64,000 nt of DNA from Thuidium tamariscinum (Eukaryota > Streptophyta > Bryopsida > Hypnales > Thuidiaceae). The position numbers were made by a program, and so were the translations under genes. Below, one piece after another: positions 10,701 to 21,439 of the stretch. The stretch's first letter is position 1; every line of letters starts with the position of its first letter. The notes below the pieces were generated by a model. That model had not been told where the DNA came from. It saw only the letters and a program-made list of their open reading frames with translations, and searched no databases. Location of the stretch: contig OX344755.2 in the NCBI GenBank assembly GCA_947034885.2, forward strand, positions 5,954,501-6,018,500. Reading direction: 5' to 3'.

Positions 10701-13700
10701 TTACTAATCAAGACATCTACATATTATATATAGACTTCAAAAATGCCTTCGGTTCCATAGACCATGCAAGGCTCTTGGCTATAATGTTAGACCTTGGATA
10801 CCCAAAAGACGCAGTAGCATTAATCGGAAATATTTACTCAAACTCCACTACTATTCTCACAGGAGAACACTTTGGTAAAACTAAACCAATACAAATACAA
10901 AGAGGAACCATTCAAGGTGACACACTCAGTCCATACCTTTTCCTTATCTTTCTTGAACCGCTACTTAGATGGCTCCAAATAGGTAATAATGGCTACAACT
11001 TTGGCACATCCCAGATAACTATAAGTTCTTCAGCATATGCAGATGACCTAGCAGCTACATCAAATAATCCCCAATCACTCCAATCTCAACTGAACAAACT
11101 AGATAAATATTGTGAATGGGCAGGAATGGATTTAGGAGTACCAAAATGTGCAATCACTGGATGCCCTAATAAATCAAAAACAAAACCAGATATCTTTAAA
11201 ACTCAAATACTTGCCATGAACATTAGCTACAGAAATCAACAAATACCAGTTTTACACCAACACGAACCCTACCCATATTTAGGAATACAACTAATATCTT
11301 CTCTAAAATGGAAACTACAAACTCATATCACCACTAAAAAGGTAACAAATCAATGTGCACAACTTACTAATTGCCCAGCTACAATAAAACAAAAAATCAA
11401 TATGGTTGACACTGTAATTAGAGCAGGTATAGCCTATAGTTTCTATGCAGTGCCATATTCTCTACCAACAATTAAAAAACTTGATAAAAAGATCATTGGA
11501 ATTCAGAAAACTATATGTGGATTACCAAAATGCACTGCCAACGTAATAGCACAACTTCCACATGAATTTTTTGGACTTGAAGCCTTCTCTCTTAAAAACG
11601 CATACCTACGTTGCATTAGTGAACAACTTAGAAATGCACTAAACGATCCAGGTAGACTAGGAATAATATATAGAGGACTCATCCACCATATATTGGCCAA
11701 ATATGGAGGGGTAGAAAACATTCCAAGAATCAAACAACAAGATTGTGTCAGATCACCTACAACAAGGACCCTCTTTCTTCTTAAAAATGAAGCAAACATC
11801 CACCTCATGAATGTAGTAAAAAACTTTCAACTACACCCAACAGAACTTGAAAAAGAATGGATGTTACAAACTACTCGTATTCTACCACATATAAATTCCA
11901 AACTTTCCTTCAAAATGCTACATAAACTCCTTTTACATAACATATATAAAATTAAACACATTACACTTCCAAATGGTACACATTTAATGACACCTCAAGA
12001 CTTCAAAATATACTATAAAACTCCAACAAAAATTGAAAAAGCTGCTTTAAATATAGTTGAACAACTTTTCTGTTATCCACAATGTACACCTGAATGCTTA
12101 CAACCTTGTCCTAGACACTCACTACCAAGAAATCTAAGAGCACAATACATCTCAGATAACCGAGATTTAATTCCCAGGATTTCGTATAGCCCTCCACACC
12201 CACCACTAGTACAAATACCACAACAACAAAATCCACCTCTACATATTCAAAACAACCCACTTAACTTCCCCATATACAGTATAATAGATCATCAAATCAA
12301 AGAAATCAAAGACAAATACAAAATCTCCAAAAAATTTAATATATATCTGTGCCAATGGACACTTGAAAATAATACCACTTATAGTAAATGGCTACCACAA
12401 AGATATCTTTTCCCATTTAATCAACCAACGGTAATTGCACACAACATCAACCTACTAAGACAATACTATACAAAACAACAACACAAATACTACAAAAACC
12501 TCATCATGGTCAACTTTAACCATGAACAATCCAGAGATACTAGATTTATCCCACCCCCAACAACAATTCCACTTATGCAAATCTTCACTAATGAATGTAA
12601 TCCAGAAAAAGACATAATAACAAGCACACCTACCATAATAACACAAAATGAACTAACACATATATACCTTGACACCGGTAACTACCTCATAACTATTCCA
12701 ACCACTAGATTACAATGGCTATGGAAACAATATCAAACTGCTATTCATAATACGCATGGCTTAACACCACCTACACAATCATTTGAAACTGAAATCACAT
12801 GGCTATATCAACGTTACAAACATAAAAAATCTAATAAAAACACGCTAAGAACATCGCAATACTCCCTTCCACAAAACATCTTAGATTCCTTAACAAAAAC
12901 ATTTGACATTTCTCATTCATATTTCTCATCACCAATCACTTGTTCCACACTAATCACACAATTTTACTCTTTCTTTGAAAGAGATATAGTATTTGGATCA
13001 CTTGGCAAAGCATTTCAATACAAATGGAAAGGCAAAGGCTTTGCACATCCACAAAACGAAGAAGCAGCCCAACAAGCACTACATTGGGCAAGACTAGCAG
13101 CCAAACATGATCTAAACACCATAACTATATTAGTCATACCAGATATAAACTGGTACCATAACTTCTCCCCATATATTGGACCATTTGAAGATACACATGT
13201 TATTGCACATTTTGCTGCAGACACTATTACATATGAAAAACCAACAATTCCAATTGAACTAAACAAACAACCACACACTGAGCCTCTTGCAATACATATT
13301 CTATGCATACACCACCAAAATCACAATATCGGCTCACCCAACCAACTAGACTCCCTCACACAGATCCTCCCAAATATGCAAATACCACAGTACCATATAC
13401 AAATTGCTGCACCAACACCTAGTAATGTAATAGTAAAAAAGAATTCAAATTGGAAAAAACTCACTTATAAAACCAACTATAATTCAATAAATTTATATAC
13501 CCCCCCGTTACCAACATATACATTTATTCCTCAATTAAAGTTTCCACCGCAATATAGCTACTACACAGATGGTTCATTTATACCACCACAACAACACGCA
13601 GATGGACACTGGATACGCGAAAAAGCAGGATACGGCATATACAACTCTTTCAAAGAAGAAATTCAAATTGCTAAACGGCTTCCTGGTTTACAAACCATTT

Positions 13701-15013
13701 TTAGAGCTGAGCTCATGGCCATACACAAAACCCTATGCATAATCACTACCCAATATCCACATGAACCTGCCTACATATTCACTGATTGCCTAAACTGTCT
13801 ATATGTCCTTAATACACAACTAAAACTTCCTACTCTACATCGCAATCATGCAGACAAAATCATATTAGAATCTATAGTAGAGATGCTTCAAAGCCGTACA
13901 CAACCTACAACAATTTCCAAAATTAAAGGCCATACTAATATCTTAGGCAATGAACAAGCAGACAAACTTGCAAAACATGGCACAACAAAAGAATATAAAT
14001 TTGCCTCAAAAAATTATGAATTTGCACATACTATTCTATTCTATTACCAAAAAGATGAATGGCCAGGTCAAGCCCATCGACCTGACAAAGGTCCGGTTAG
14101 ATGTTTAGGAACATACATCATCAAACATGATCATGACAAAAACCTTGAAATATTGGCACAACGATTTCCTAACATTAGTAAATGGACCCTTAACCCCGAT
14201 ATACATAAGAACCTCTCTAATGATTTTTGGTCAAACCCTGAAATAACCGACTCACAAAAAACAAGCATATTAAAATTCCGCACCGGCCAATATATGGGAA
14301 ATGCTAGAAAACAATTATTTTTTGGGATTGAGAGATTCCCATCTATCACATGCTCCATTTGTAACTCTCATGACGTAGACACATGGCTCCACGTACTCCT
14401 AAAATGCAAACAACATCATATCCATGCCCTCCGTGTCAAAAGACATAACAAAGCAGTATGGGAATTGAGAAAACTAATCCTATCTACCAAAAATAGTAGA
14501 TATTATACTCTCATGAATGCAGGAACATTCAATAACAATCCACAAGAAAACATAGTCCCCCCATGGTTGCTACCTTGCTCTTGCCAAAGACAAAGATGTC
14601 ATTGTAACGCTAGATTTAAACCGGATATCCTCTGAATTAAAGGACTCTCCTACCAGAGCAACCCACCAAATATCCCAGATAATAATCTCACAATACAATT
14701 CATTGAATTTACATACTCTAATGACAGATTTGCACAAACAACCATAGACAATAAAATTCAAAAATACCAACCATTAATAAATAGTATTGCGGCCCAAGGA
14801 TGGAAAATAGATCCACTTATTGTCATTACAACAGGAGCTAGAGGAACAACACACATTCCTTCAATGAAAATTCTTGAAGCCAAACTTAAATTAACAGAAA
14901 CTGCTCTAACGCACACTTTCAAAACAATCAATACCATAGCCATACAATACGCTGGATCAATCATTCTACATAAAAGACAAATTGAAAACAACCAACCACT
15001 TCCAATAGAATAA
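7757..15013 (+). pseudogene. LINE ORF2: 2A - endonuclease - RT - RNase H - CCHC - C-terminal domain, interrupted
   Basis: First ATG of the long frame is at 7757; the frame is open from 7583 and its upstream part is strongly hydrophobic. 2A motif at 7979-8005. Endonuclease/exonuclease/phosphatase domain about 8645-9420 with QETK (8741), GDFN (9122) and SDHSPV (9374). Reverse transcriptase about 10330-11300 with IDFKNAF (10730), QGDTLSP (10913), YADD (about 11036) and a YLGIQL thumb motif. RNase H about 13555-13980 with TDGS, RAEL, FTDC and KGHTNILGNEQAD, all catalytic positions present. CCHC-like finger about 14350-14403 (CSIC...H...C). Breaks: a frameshift at about 10015-10035 in an AAAT repeat, a compensating one at about 10435, and an in-frame TGA at 14633-14635. 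The same frame then continues to TAA at 15011. The 750-residue stretch between thumb and RNase H is unassigned and includes a Cys cluster (CYPQCTPECLQPC). Either a recently dead copy, or frameshifts from homopolymer sequencing error. Confidence 0.9.
7967..8005 (+). other. 2A ribosome-skipping peptide coding segment
   Basis: Encodes MLLCGDIETNPGP, matching the 2A consensus D-(V/I)-E-x-N-P-G-P. The hydrophobic/Leu run before it (YITMLLCG) is typical of active 2As. In known 2As the ribosome fails to form the Gly-Pro bond and continues, separating upstream and downstream products. Here that would release an N-terminal peptide of roughly 80 residues (from the ATG at 7757) from the enzymatic polyprotein, which would begin Pro-Met-Pro-Asp. 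Activity is inferred from the motif. Confidence 0.85.
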
Positions 15014-15306
15014 GAAACTCAACAAGGCACACTACATTGCATTCTTACCCAATACTAATAAATTAATAACTAAAGTGAAGTTAAATCAATCTAATTAATC
15101 TAATTAAATCTAACAAAACAAATTAAAGCTTGGATGCTTGGAACTAGTTACTTGTTACTTTAGTGTCTATTTTCGAAAGGAAAGAGTAGTCTTGCATCAA
15201 TAGCCCTTGATCCTGTGGACATTGGCTCATTGTCATGACGAACAGACACTTTATTCACGCCGGACTGCTTTCTGCAAGTGGATCAGAGTTTATTATATAT
15301 TATATA
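15014..15306 (+). other. LINE 3' untranslated region and AT tail
   Basis: Follows the TAA at 15011-15013. It contains short direct repeats of AATCTAATT (about 15086-15110) and a less AT-rich block (15120-15285) that could be the 3' structure recognised by the reverse transcriptase. It ends in a TTATATA-type simple repeat. The second TAGGAACAC target copy starts at 15307. Confidence 0.7.
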
Positions 15307-15663
15307 TAGGAACACCCATAACCGTCACTGCACCCATAACTGGCAAGTAGAGTGCCCTTAAACTGTTTTTAAGAGTACCTCAAAACTATCACTCATTCTT
15401 AATTTTGATTGGTAGACTCTGAATTTTTTAAATTTTGTTGTGAGAATCAAGGTAGATTTACTAGAATGTGGTATAGGGTGCCCTAGTTAGTTCAACTTTG
15501 AAAATTCATAGAAATTAGATGCTTTGTCCAAAAATTCTATTTTTTTTTTTGAAAATTCATGATTTTCAGTTGCTAATACTGTTAAAATACTTTTATCAGA
15601 AAAAAGAGACCTTTAAGTCTACTGAATTTCTTATTTTGACGGTTATGGGTGTTCCTACCTTAA

Positions 15664-16391
15664 CCCCTAAATGACCGGCCTATGAGCATTGGTTTGAAGA
15701 CTCCTCCCCCATCACTCAATTTGTTACTGTTTTAGAACCACTCATGTCTGAATATTTTTATTTTTATTTTTCAGAGATGAAAGTACATTTCTTCTATACT
15801 TCACAGAAATTTCAGATTTTTTTGAGGAAAATTGATTTTTATGATAGTCTTTGAAGAAAAAGTGAAGAAAAAATAATAGAAAATAGAAAATAATCTCAAA
15901 AAATCTGAAAATTTCACCATGTGTGTACATTATAGTGAAAAAACATTATGGTGTAAACTCAACTTCCGTATACACCTATTTCTTGGCTACAGTGGACATT
16001 AAAAATGCACCCAAAATTCAAATTGCAATAAAACATTCGATTTTACGAATTTTTCCAAAATTCCAATTGGAGTAGAAACTAGAAGTAAGGACCTTCATTT
16101 TGTTAGTTGGGCTCAAATTCAGAAAATGTCATTTTCAAGGAAAAATTTCAAATTTATTCAATTTCTCAAAATACACTAAAACAACAAATTTTGCCATCCG
16201 TTTTTTGTAATTACTTCTCAACCACATGAAATCAAACATCAATCAGACAAAAAAATCAGTTGGACACTCTTCGTAACTCAACATGCAAGGGCATTAAAAA
16301 AAATACGGATGAAAAAACTACTGTTCAGCTCTGCTTCTGGCCCCAGGTAGTCATCCAAACGCCACGGAATGGCGCTGGCGTCACTTAGGGG
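15664..16391. mobile_element. piggyBac-like TTAA element, copy A insertion
   Basis: Termini CCCCTAAATGACCGG and, inverted, CCCCTAAGTGACGCC. The original target TTAA is now split: T7427 + TA + A15663 on the left (with the MITE and LINE inside) and TTAA at 16392-16395 on the right. Copy B has a single TTAA at 40965-40968 in CAAGCTTAATCAAGC. The interior resembles that of 42245-43540. Length 728 bp, no transposase. A TTAA duplication plus CCC-type ends is the piggyBac signature (some other superfamilies also use TTAA). Confidence 0.8.
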
Positions 16392-16639
16392 TTAATCAAG
16401 CAAGCTGATGGTGATGATGAACATCATTGGATGAACTGTTTACATAAAATTTATCCACATGAGACAATAGATATCCATGTGACTAAAATATACATAAGCG
16501 CAATGGGGGTTGATTTTTTTGGTCAATGATGCCACTACACTAAAAATGGTAAATAGTGTTGGTTGATAAATAGTGTTGGACCTTCTTTTTATCTCTAACA
16601 CTATTTTCCAACTCATGTGTAAATAATGTTGGCTCTTAA

Positions 16640-16850
16640 CTTTTGCCATCAAAATCTAGCCCTTCCCTGCAAAATTGCATTTGGGGCCTCCCACTATTAA
16701 AATCTGGTCCTTCCCTGCAAAACTGCGTTTTTGGCCTCCCACAATTAAAATCTGGCCCTTCCCTAGAAGACTGCGTTTTTGACCTTTTAGAATAAAAATC
16801 TTGCCCTTCCCTAGGAAACTATGTTTTTGGCTTCTTCTTTGCAAATCTGC
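16640..16850. repeat. 48-bp tandem repeat, about four units
   Basis: CCTTCCCT occurs at 16661, 16709, 16757 and 16805, exactly 48 bases apart. Unit sequence is roughly AAAATCTGGCCCTTCCCT plus a GCGTTTTTGGCC segment. It lies inside the 16533-17367 element. The minus-strand frame 16656-16844 is an artefact of the repeat. Confidence 0.8.
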
Positions 16851-16978
16851 GTTTTTGGCTCCTTGTTTGCAAATCTGAATTTTTAGCTCCTTACTTGTGA
16901 AAGTCCATTTTTGGTTTGCAACTTATACATACACTATGAAAAATATATTTAACAACTTATATATACACTATGAAAAAT

Positions 16979-17200
16979 TTCAGCATTTCAGCATTTTATT
17001 GTCTATTTCAGGATTCCAGCATTCCAGCATTTCAGCAATTCAGCATTTATTTCAGCATTTCAGTCCAGCATTTCAGCATTCCAGCATTCCAGCATTTCAG
17101 CAATTTAGCGTTTCAGCAATTCAGCATTTATTTCAGCATTTCAGTCCAGCAGTCCAACATTTCAGTCCAGAAATTCAGCAAGTCAACATTTCAGTCTAAC
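16979..17200. repeat. TTCAGCATT nonamer array with higher-order structure
   Basis: Dense repeats of TTCAGCATT/CCAGCATTT and variants (TTCAGCAATTCAGC, TTCAGTCCAGC). A larger unit containing CAGCAATTCAGCATTTATTT occurs twice. Open frames across it (16897-17199, 16970-17332) are low-complexity by-products, not genes. Confidence 0.75.
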
Positions 17201-17970
17201 ACTAAATACACTCTTTGTCAGACTGCTGAAATGACCAGATTTTACCATAAAGCTGAAATAGTGTTAGAATGGGTTAATAATGATCTAACACTAACCTTGC
17301 AAATCACAATTAGTGTTAGCTCGGCTAATTAGTGTTGCCAACACTATTTACCATTTTTAGTGTAGTAATAAACAATTCTTTACCCCGCAAACTTAAAACT
17401 TTTGACATAATATTTTTTTCTCAAAGTTATTCTATTGGCAGAGAATCAATCAAACTGTAATCGTCTGTAAGTAGAAATCTCCGCATTACTCTAGACATGT
17501 ACATGCGCGTATGGGCTCTCCCCTCAAGGTGTTGAATTGGAAGCTTCAATCTTGCCTTTCATTTTATAAGTTAATGAGCTGCTTGTTTGCCAACAATTCT
17601 TGTTGGAGCGCATAATTTTGCTTAACATAACTTAATACATTTTAAAATGTTAGGATTCAATGGAAATTTAGGAACAAAGACATACAAAACTCTTCGTATA
17701 CTAAAATATAGTACTAACTGTATATAGAGGTATTTGGTACAGGTTCAAAGTCTTTTTTTTATTGAAGCAATTCATTGTGCAAGAATTACCACAATCATTT
17801 GCATGAAGCTTTAAGACTAGGATTGAAAATTGCTAGTATTTTGAAGTTCACTAGTAAACTAGCAATTGAATTTGAACAAAGATTCAATATCCAGCATGAA
17901 CATAGAACAAGATTTATTGGCTTCCATTGCTCGTTTGGTGTGTCATGATCAAATTATTTGGAAGTAGAAG

Positions 17971-18691
17971 TATGTGATTGCAAGAAATAAATTCATGTTT
18001 TTGACTCAAAAACACAGTTTTTCGCCATAGGATTGGCAATACTACTATTACTATATGTCAACCATACTCATGTAGATTTAAAACGTTAATTTTGGACCCC
18101 TACAAATCTAAACCATTGATTCATTAGCATACAATACAACATAGTGCTATAGAGTACTGCAAAGTACTACTAAGACCAATGAGAGTAGAATATAGCAAGA
18201 AAGGAGTTTGTGGAATTTTTCATTACTAGTACTTTAAAAAAATCCATTTTGGTAGAGTCACATTGCACCAAAGAATTCCTATAGGAAATCTTTTCACTCT
18301 TTGTAGCCTTGACACAAAGGAAGATTACTTTGACCCAATATGCACAGGTGACATGTTTCTATTTTAATACAAAATCATCATCAATCCTTATAATGCTAGT
18401 AAACCTCCAATATGTTCAATTTAACGCATCAAATTTATATTTTTGGGCCAAAAATAAGACTAAAAACATCCTAAGTGGCCAAGGTAGACACTCAATTGGA
18501 GGCAATTTAAAAATAGTAAAATAATTTTTTTACACAGTAAAAAATTTCTCAATATTTGGAACTACCACATGTACCTTCAATTCAAATTTCACCCCAAAAA
18601 AACAAAAGATGAAATAATTATGAACAAAAAACCACCTATCCAAGCTCAAGGGGATAAAAAAAGTAAAGACAAGTGTTTTTTGCAATCATTT
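17971..18691. mobile_element. Diverged GGGTGATTGCAA-family element, older than the duplication
   Basis: Left end TGTGATTGCAAGAAAT and right end TTGCAATCATT are degenerate forms of the termini at 4402-5151, and the interior is an inverted match to that element. Copy B keeps most of it (about 43735-44425), so it predates the segmental duplication. Confidence 0.55.
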
Positions 18692-20900
18692 GTTGAATTC
18701 TCATACAATTTGAGATTTAGAACAACAACTACTCCACACTAAATTTTTGTATGAGTTGAGTAGCTTGGAATAGTTCAACTTCTGAGTGACAAGTTCACAA
18801 CCATGTATGCTTGAGTCAAATTGGATTGAAGTTAATAAGCTTAGCATGCAGCTACAGCCTTGTTGCACACTGCTGCTTCTTTTCCCTGGATCACACAGCT
18901 GGGATTCAACATGTACAGTTAATTGTACTTTTTTGGTTTGATTTGAAAACAAGTTCCCTACATTCAAAAGGTTTTCATTAGAAAAACAAGTGATTAGAGT
19001 ATGCCCAACTTTGAAATTTTGCTATTTGGAGAGAGTGTTCAGTGTATTACATTCACTACACGATGAAACTTCTCTTTCTTTCCAAAACAATTGGAATTGC
19101 AATATTGACAACTCATACAAATTTCCAGTCGTTGATTAGCACTTCTTGATTACAAGAGGGTCAGGTTGATTCAAATTTACCCTTTCCAGAATGCTGACAT
19201 AACAACTGCATTTTCAGTCCGGCCTTTCCAATTGTTGTGTTGCATTTACTGCCATTGAGACCTGTTAGTAGCAAATTCATGCACAATAATTATGGAGGAA
19301 CCTGCACCTTATTCCACTGCAGCAGCAGCTATAATCTGATGATTTCTTAATTATGCGGCTGCTAACTATAAGGTTCGGTTAAGTAGCTTGCTGTCCACTT
19401 TGCACCAAGAATTGCTAAATAATCGACAATTTTGAAAGCGAACATACACAACAGTGACATATTTAAGTACAGCTTGAAGTCCCATAACGAAGTGTTTGAA
19501 TTCGAAAAGAAGCACTGACTCCAGAGAATGATGCCGAAATACCAGACGCAGAGAATCGAACAGTGGAATTTTGTATGCAGCTAAGCAGCAAGAGACCTCT
19601 CACGATTGAGCTCAGACAAGTGAGATAATGAAGCCCAACTGCAACAGTATTACCCCAAATAAACCTCTCTAGATCGTTCAAATATACGATATAATGCACT
19701 TTATCTATCTTTGTGTGCATCGCTCGTAGTTTACACGGTAGCCTCCAACCGACTACCGTTTCGGCAACACTAATTAATTGCCTCCAAGTCTCCAAAAACA
19801 AAGATAATATTCAATGATTTCTCTTCAGTACAGAGCCAGTTCTCTTTAGTTTGCAATTAACTGGAACTAATGAACTGAGATCAAATTTACTGCCTCAACC
19901 ATTGCATCTCGAAAAACGCAAAATTGTATCGGTCAGTGCATCCCTGCATCGTTACCCTTCATCAAGCGATTGCTCTGGTGACCCGACAATCAACTTGCAA
20001 ATACTGTCCTAGCTTGCTCTTCTCGACATGCACACTCCCGTCTCTCGATCAATCCTTGCCGCAAAGGAGATGCCCAATGATAGCAAGCACTCGGCAGTAA
20101 TTGCAATTAATCAGTTTCCGACACAAACCGATCGAACATTTCAGGTTTAATGTCCTCCAGCACAATCAACCATATCACGGGGGACACAGGTGTGTACGTT
20201 GATATTCGAGGCGCCGAGGTTACTTAGTCGCCAAGCCGAAGTGAGTCGATTCTCACAAGGAATTGAAAGTAGAAGTCCGAGAGAAGCAAATGCACAGCAA
20301 CCAATACTGCCAATGAATGGCACAAGTTGAAATCGTCACGCGCAAAAATCTGTGTCTCCAGTTCTGGAGGGCGACAGTCCGTAGCTCGAAAGCCAAAAGA
20401 TGTCATCCCACCAATAAATGATATTACACATGCATTGACTATGTGCATATATGACGCACTCTCTCATGACCAGTGCCCTTCGAAATTATTGCTAAAATGA
20501 ATGGGAGTGCGGTAGTTAATCCACGCTCTTCATCGACGCGACTAAGTTAGCTGGAGCAACTTCCGTTTCTCTTGCAACTCGCAACCCAGGAGCGAGAGCG
20601 AGGAGATTTTCTCAACGAATATGCAGCCCGAGCCCGCATCCACAGCACTCCGACTGCGTCCACCTGGCAACGAGGCACTAGCCGAAGCTAACTGTGAACT
20701 AATGAAGTCACGACAGCTGGCACGCACTCCGGCAAGCAGGGAGTGGACTAAGGACGTCCTCTCCAAAAGTATCTTCCCATTTCAGTTTGCCTCCGGTACG
20801 TTACTACTCTTATCGCTGCTCCATTGCTCCTTCTCTGTCCTCCACCTTGTAACCCTGCCTGCTGCACCCTTCTTTCCTTTCTTCCAATTACACCCTGCAA
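18692..20900. other. Unique intergenic region upstream of the TNL gene
   Basis: GC rises gradually towards the right. Minus-strand frames at 18701-18967, 19463-19801 and 20224-20448 and a plus frame at 20621-20992 exist, but none shows a motif, splice support or repeat structure. The GC-rich part from 20540 probably belongs to the promoter/leader of the plus-strand TNL gene. Confidence 0.4.
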
Positions 20901-21410
20901 ATCTCGCCCCCTACAGTTCTCACGTTTTCCAGTCTCAAGTCGGTTTGATTCGCTGCGGAATTCGATTTCGACGATTTGTGTGGAATTTGTGAGGAATCCG
21001 ATCTGTGCGGCGCTCCGTATGTGATGTGGAGGTTTGTGTTCCGATGCGGCGGTTCTGTTTCTTAACGAGGAAATTTTAGCGGTAAGTTGTCGGTACCGTT
21101 GCTTTGCTGGAAGTTTCGAGGTACTGTGCTGGAGGGTTTGCTTGTGGTGAGGAGAAAGGGGGTTTCACACTTCTCACGGTGTCGGTGGGGTTTTGTGCAG
21201 GTGAGATAGCGAGAGCACGAACAGAGACAGGGCTCCTGTGGAAAGCGGCGAACGAGTGGTTTGATTGTTTTGATTGCTGAGCAGATTGGAGAGTTCTGAT
21301 GGTAACCGTTGTAGTTGCTGTTCTCTGTGGCGCCTGCGAAGAAGTGTTATAGTCGGAGGACGTGGTGACCCTGTCGGTAGAGGAGAGTGGGAAAGAGATC
21401 TGACTAAACG
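20900..21410 (+). promoter_or_regulatory. Candidate promoter/5' leader of the TNL gene with a leader intron
   Basis: GC-rich and CT-rich DNA directly upstream of the predicted first coding ATG (21411). A consensus donor (GCG|GTAAGT, 21082) and acceptor (TTTTGTGCAG, 21200) could define a 119-bp intron in the leader. The transcription start is not determinable from sequence alone. Confidence 0.35.
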
Positions 21411-21439
21411 ATGGCCGTGAGATTTGCGAGTGGGCTCAG
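21411..21439 (+). CDS. Predicted first coding exon of the TNL gene (29 nt)
   Basis: The TIR-encoding exon has no usable in-frame ATG before the TIR motif, so the start must lie in an upstream exon. ATG at 21411 encodes MAVRFASGL and ends at a strong donor (CTCAG|GTATGT, 21440) in phase 2. The acceptor at 23895-23896 (AACAG) leaves one base, completing AGG (Arg) and giving MAVRFASGLRNCTLLPKY followed by the TIR. Phase and consensus agree, but the intron is about 2.46 kb and unproven; an alternative upstream exon is possible. Confidence 0.4.

Larger units (their letters stand above)
7442..15306 (+). mobile_element. 2A-bearing non-LTR retrotransposon (LINE), 7.9 kb
   Basis: A target-primed retrotransposon bounded by the 9-bp duplication TAGGAACAC and ending in an AT-only tail built on TTATATA. 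It carries a short ORF1 (or the end of a 5'-truncated one) and a long ORF2. ORF2 holds a 2A peptide, an apurinic-type endonuclease, reverse transcriptase, RNase H, a CCHC finger and a C-terminal domain. The sense strand is extremely poor in G (several 60-base lines have zero to two), unlike its surroundings. Only two frameshifts and one nonsense codon interrupt ORF2, so the insertion is fairly young. The element begins one base before an ATG, so 5' truncation is possible. RNase H plus the C-terminal domain separate it from ordinary RTE elements; the clade needs a tree. Confidence 0.92.
7430..15660. mobile_element. TA-MITE split by the LINE (pieces 7430-7441 and 15307-15660)
   Basis: The left piece is AGGTAGGAACAC. 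The right piece ends, read inverted, with AGGTAGGAACACCCATAACC. With the LINE removed (7442-15306 plus one 9-bp target copy) the element is a MITE of about 360 bp. TA lies on both sides (7428-7429, 15661-15662). Its termini match the family seen at 40711-40849 (AGGTGGGAACACCCATTCCC). It sits inside the left TTAA of the element at 15664-16391. Confidence 0.8.
16533..17367. mobile_element. TIR element starting CACTACACTAAAAATGG, copy A insertion
   Basis: The left end CACTACACTAAAAATGGTAA (16533) and the inverted right end (17339-17366) match for about 29 bases apart from the outermost base. Copy B lacks the insert (GATGTCATCAGTAATGAACAA, about 41103-41122). The CACTAC start suggests a CACTA-type non-autonomous element, but I could not fix the target duplication. 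The interior is made of two tandem arrays listed separately. Confidence 0.65.
3063..18650 (+). repeat. Segmental duplication, copy A
   Basis: This interval aligns collinearly, same orientation, with 33974-44430. Shared stretches include 3063-3110 with 33974-34020, 3185-3475 with 36215-36490, 3830-4300 with 36530-37900, 5520-6600 with 38190-39570, 6840-7430 with 39640-40970, 16396-16530 with 40970-41105, 17440-17810 with 41870-42200 and 17860-18640 with 43615-44420. By eye the shared backbone is roughly three-quarters or more identical. Copy A is longer because of insertions described separately. No conserved gene is visible in the backbone, so it looks like intergenic DNA duplicated en bloc. 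Confidence 0.85.

Noticed and set aside
16897..17332. Plus-strand frames rich in Phe/Ser/Ile/Gln
   Set aside because: They are translations of the TTCAGCATT nonamer array in two frames; low-complexity artefacts.
18701..20448. Three minus-strand frames of 74-112 codons
   Set aside because: No motif, no splice-site consistency and no repeat explanation; not called as genes.
20542..20992. Overlapping plus and minus frames in a GC-rich block
   Set aside because: Both strands are open because of composition; no domain, no splice partner, and the position fits promoter/leader sequence of the TNL gene.
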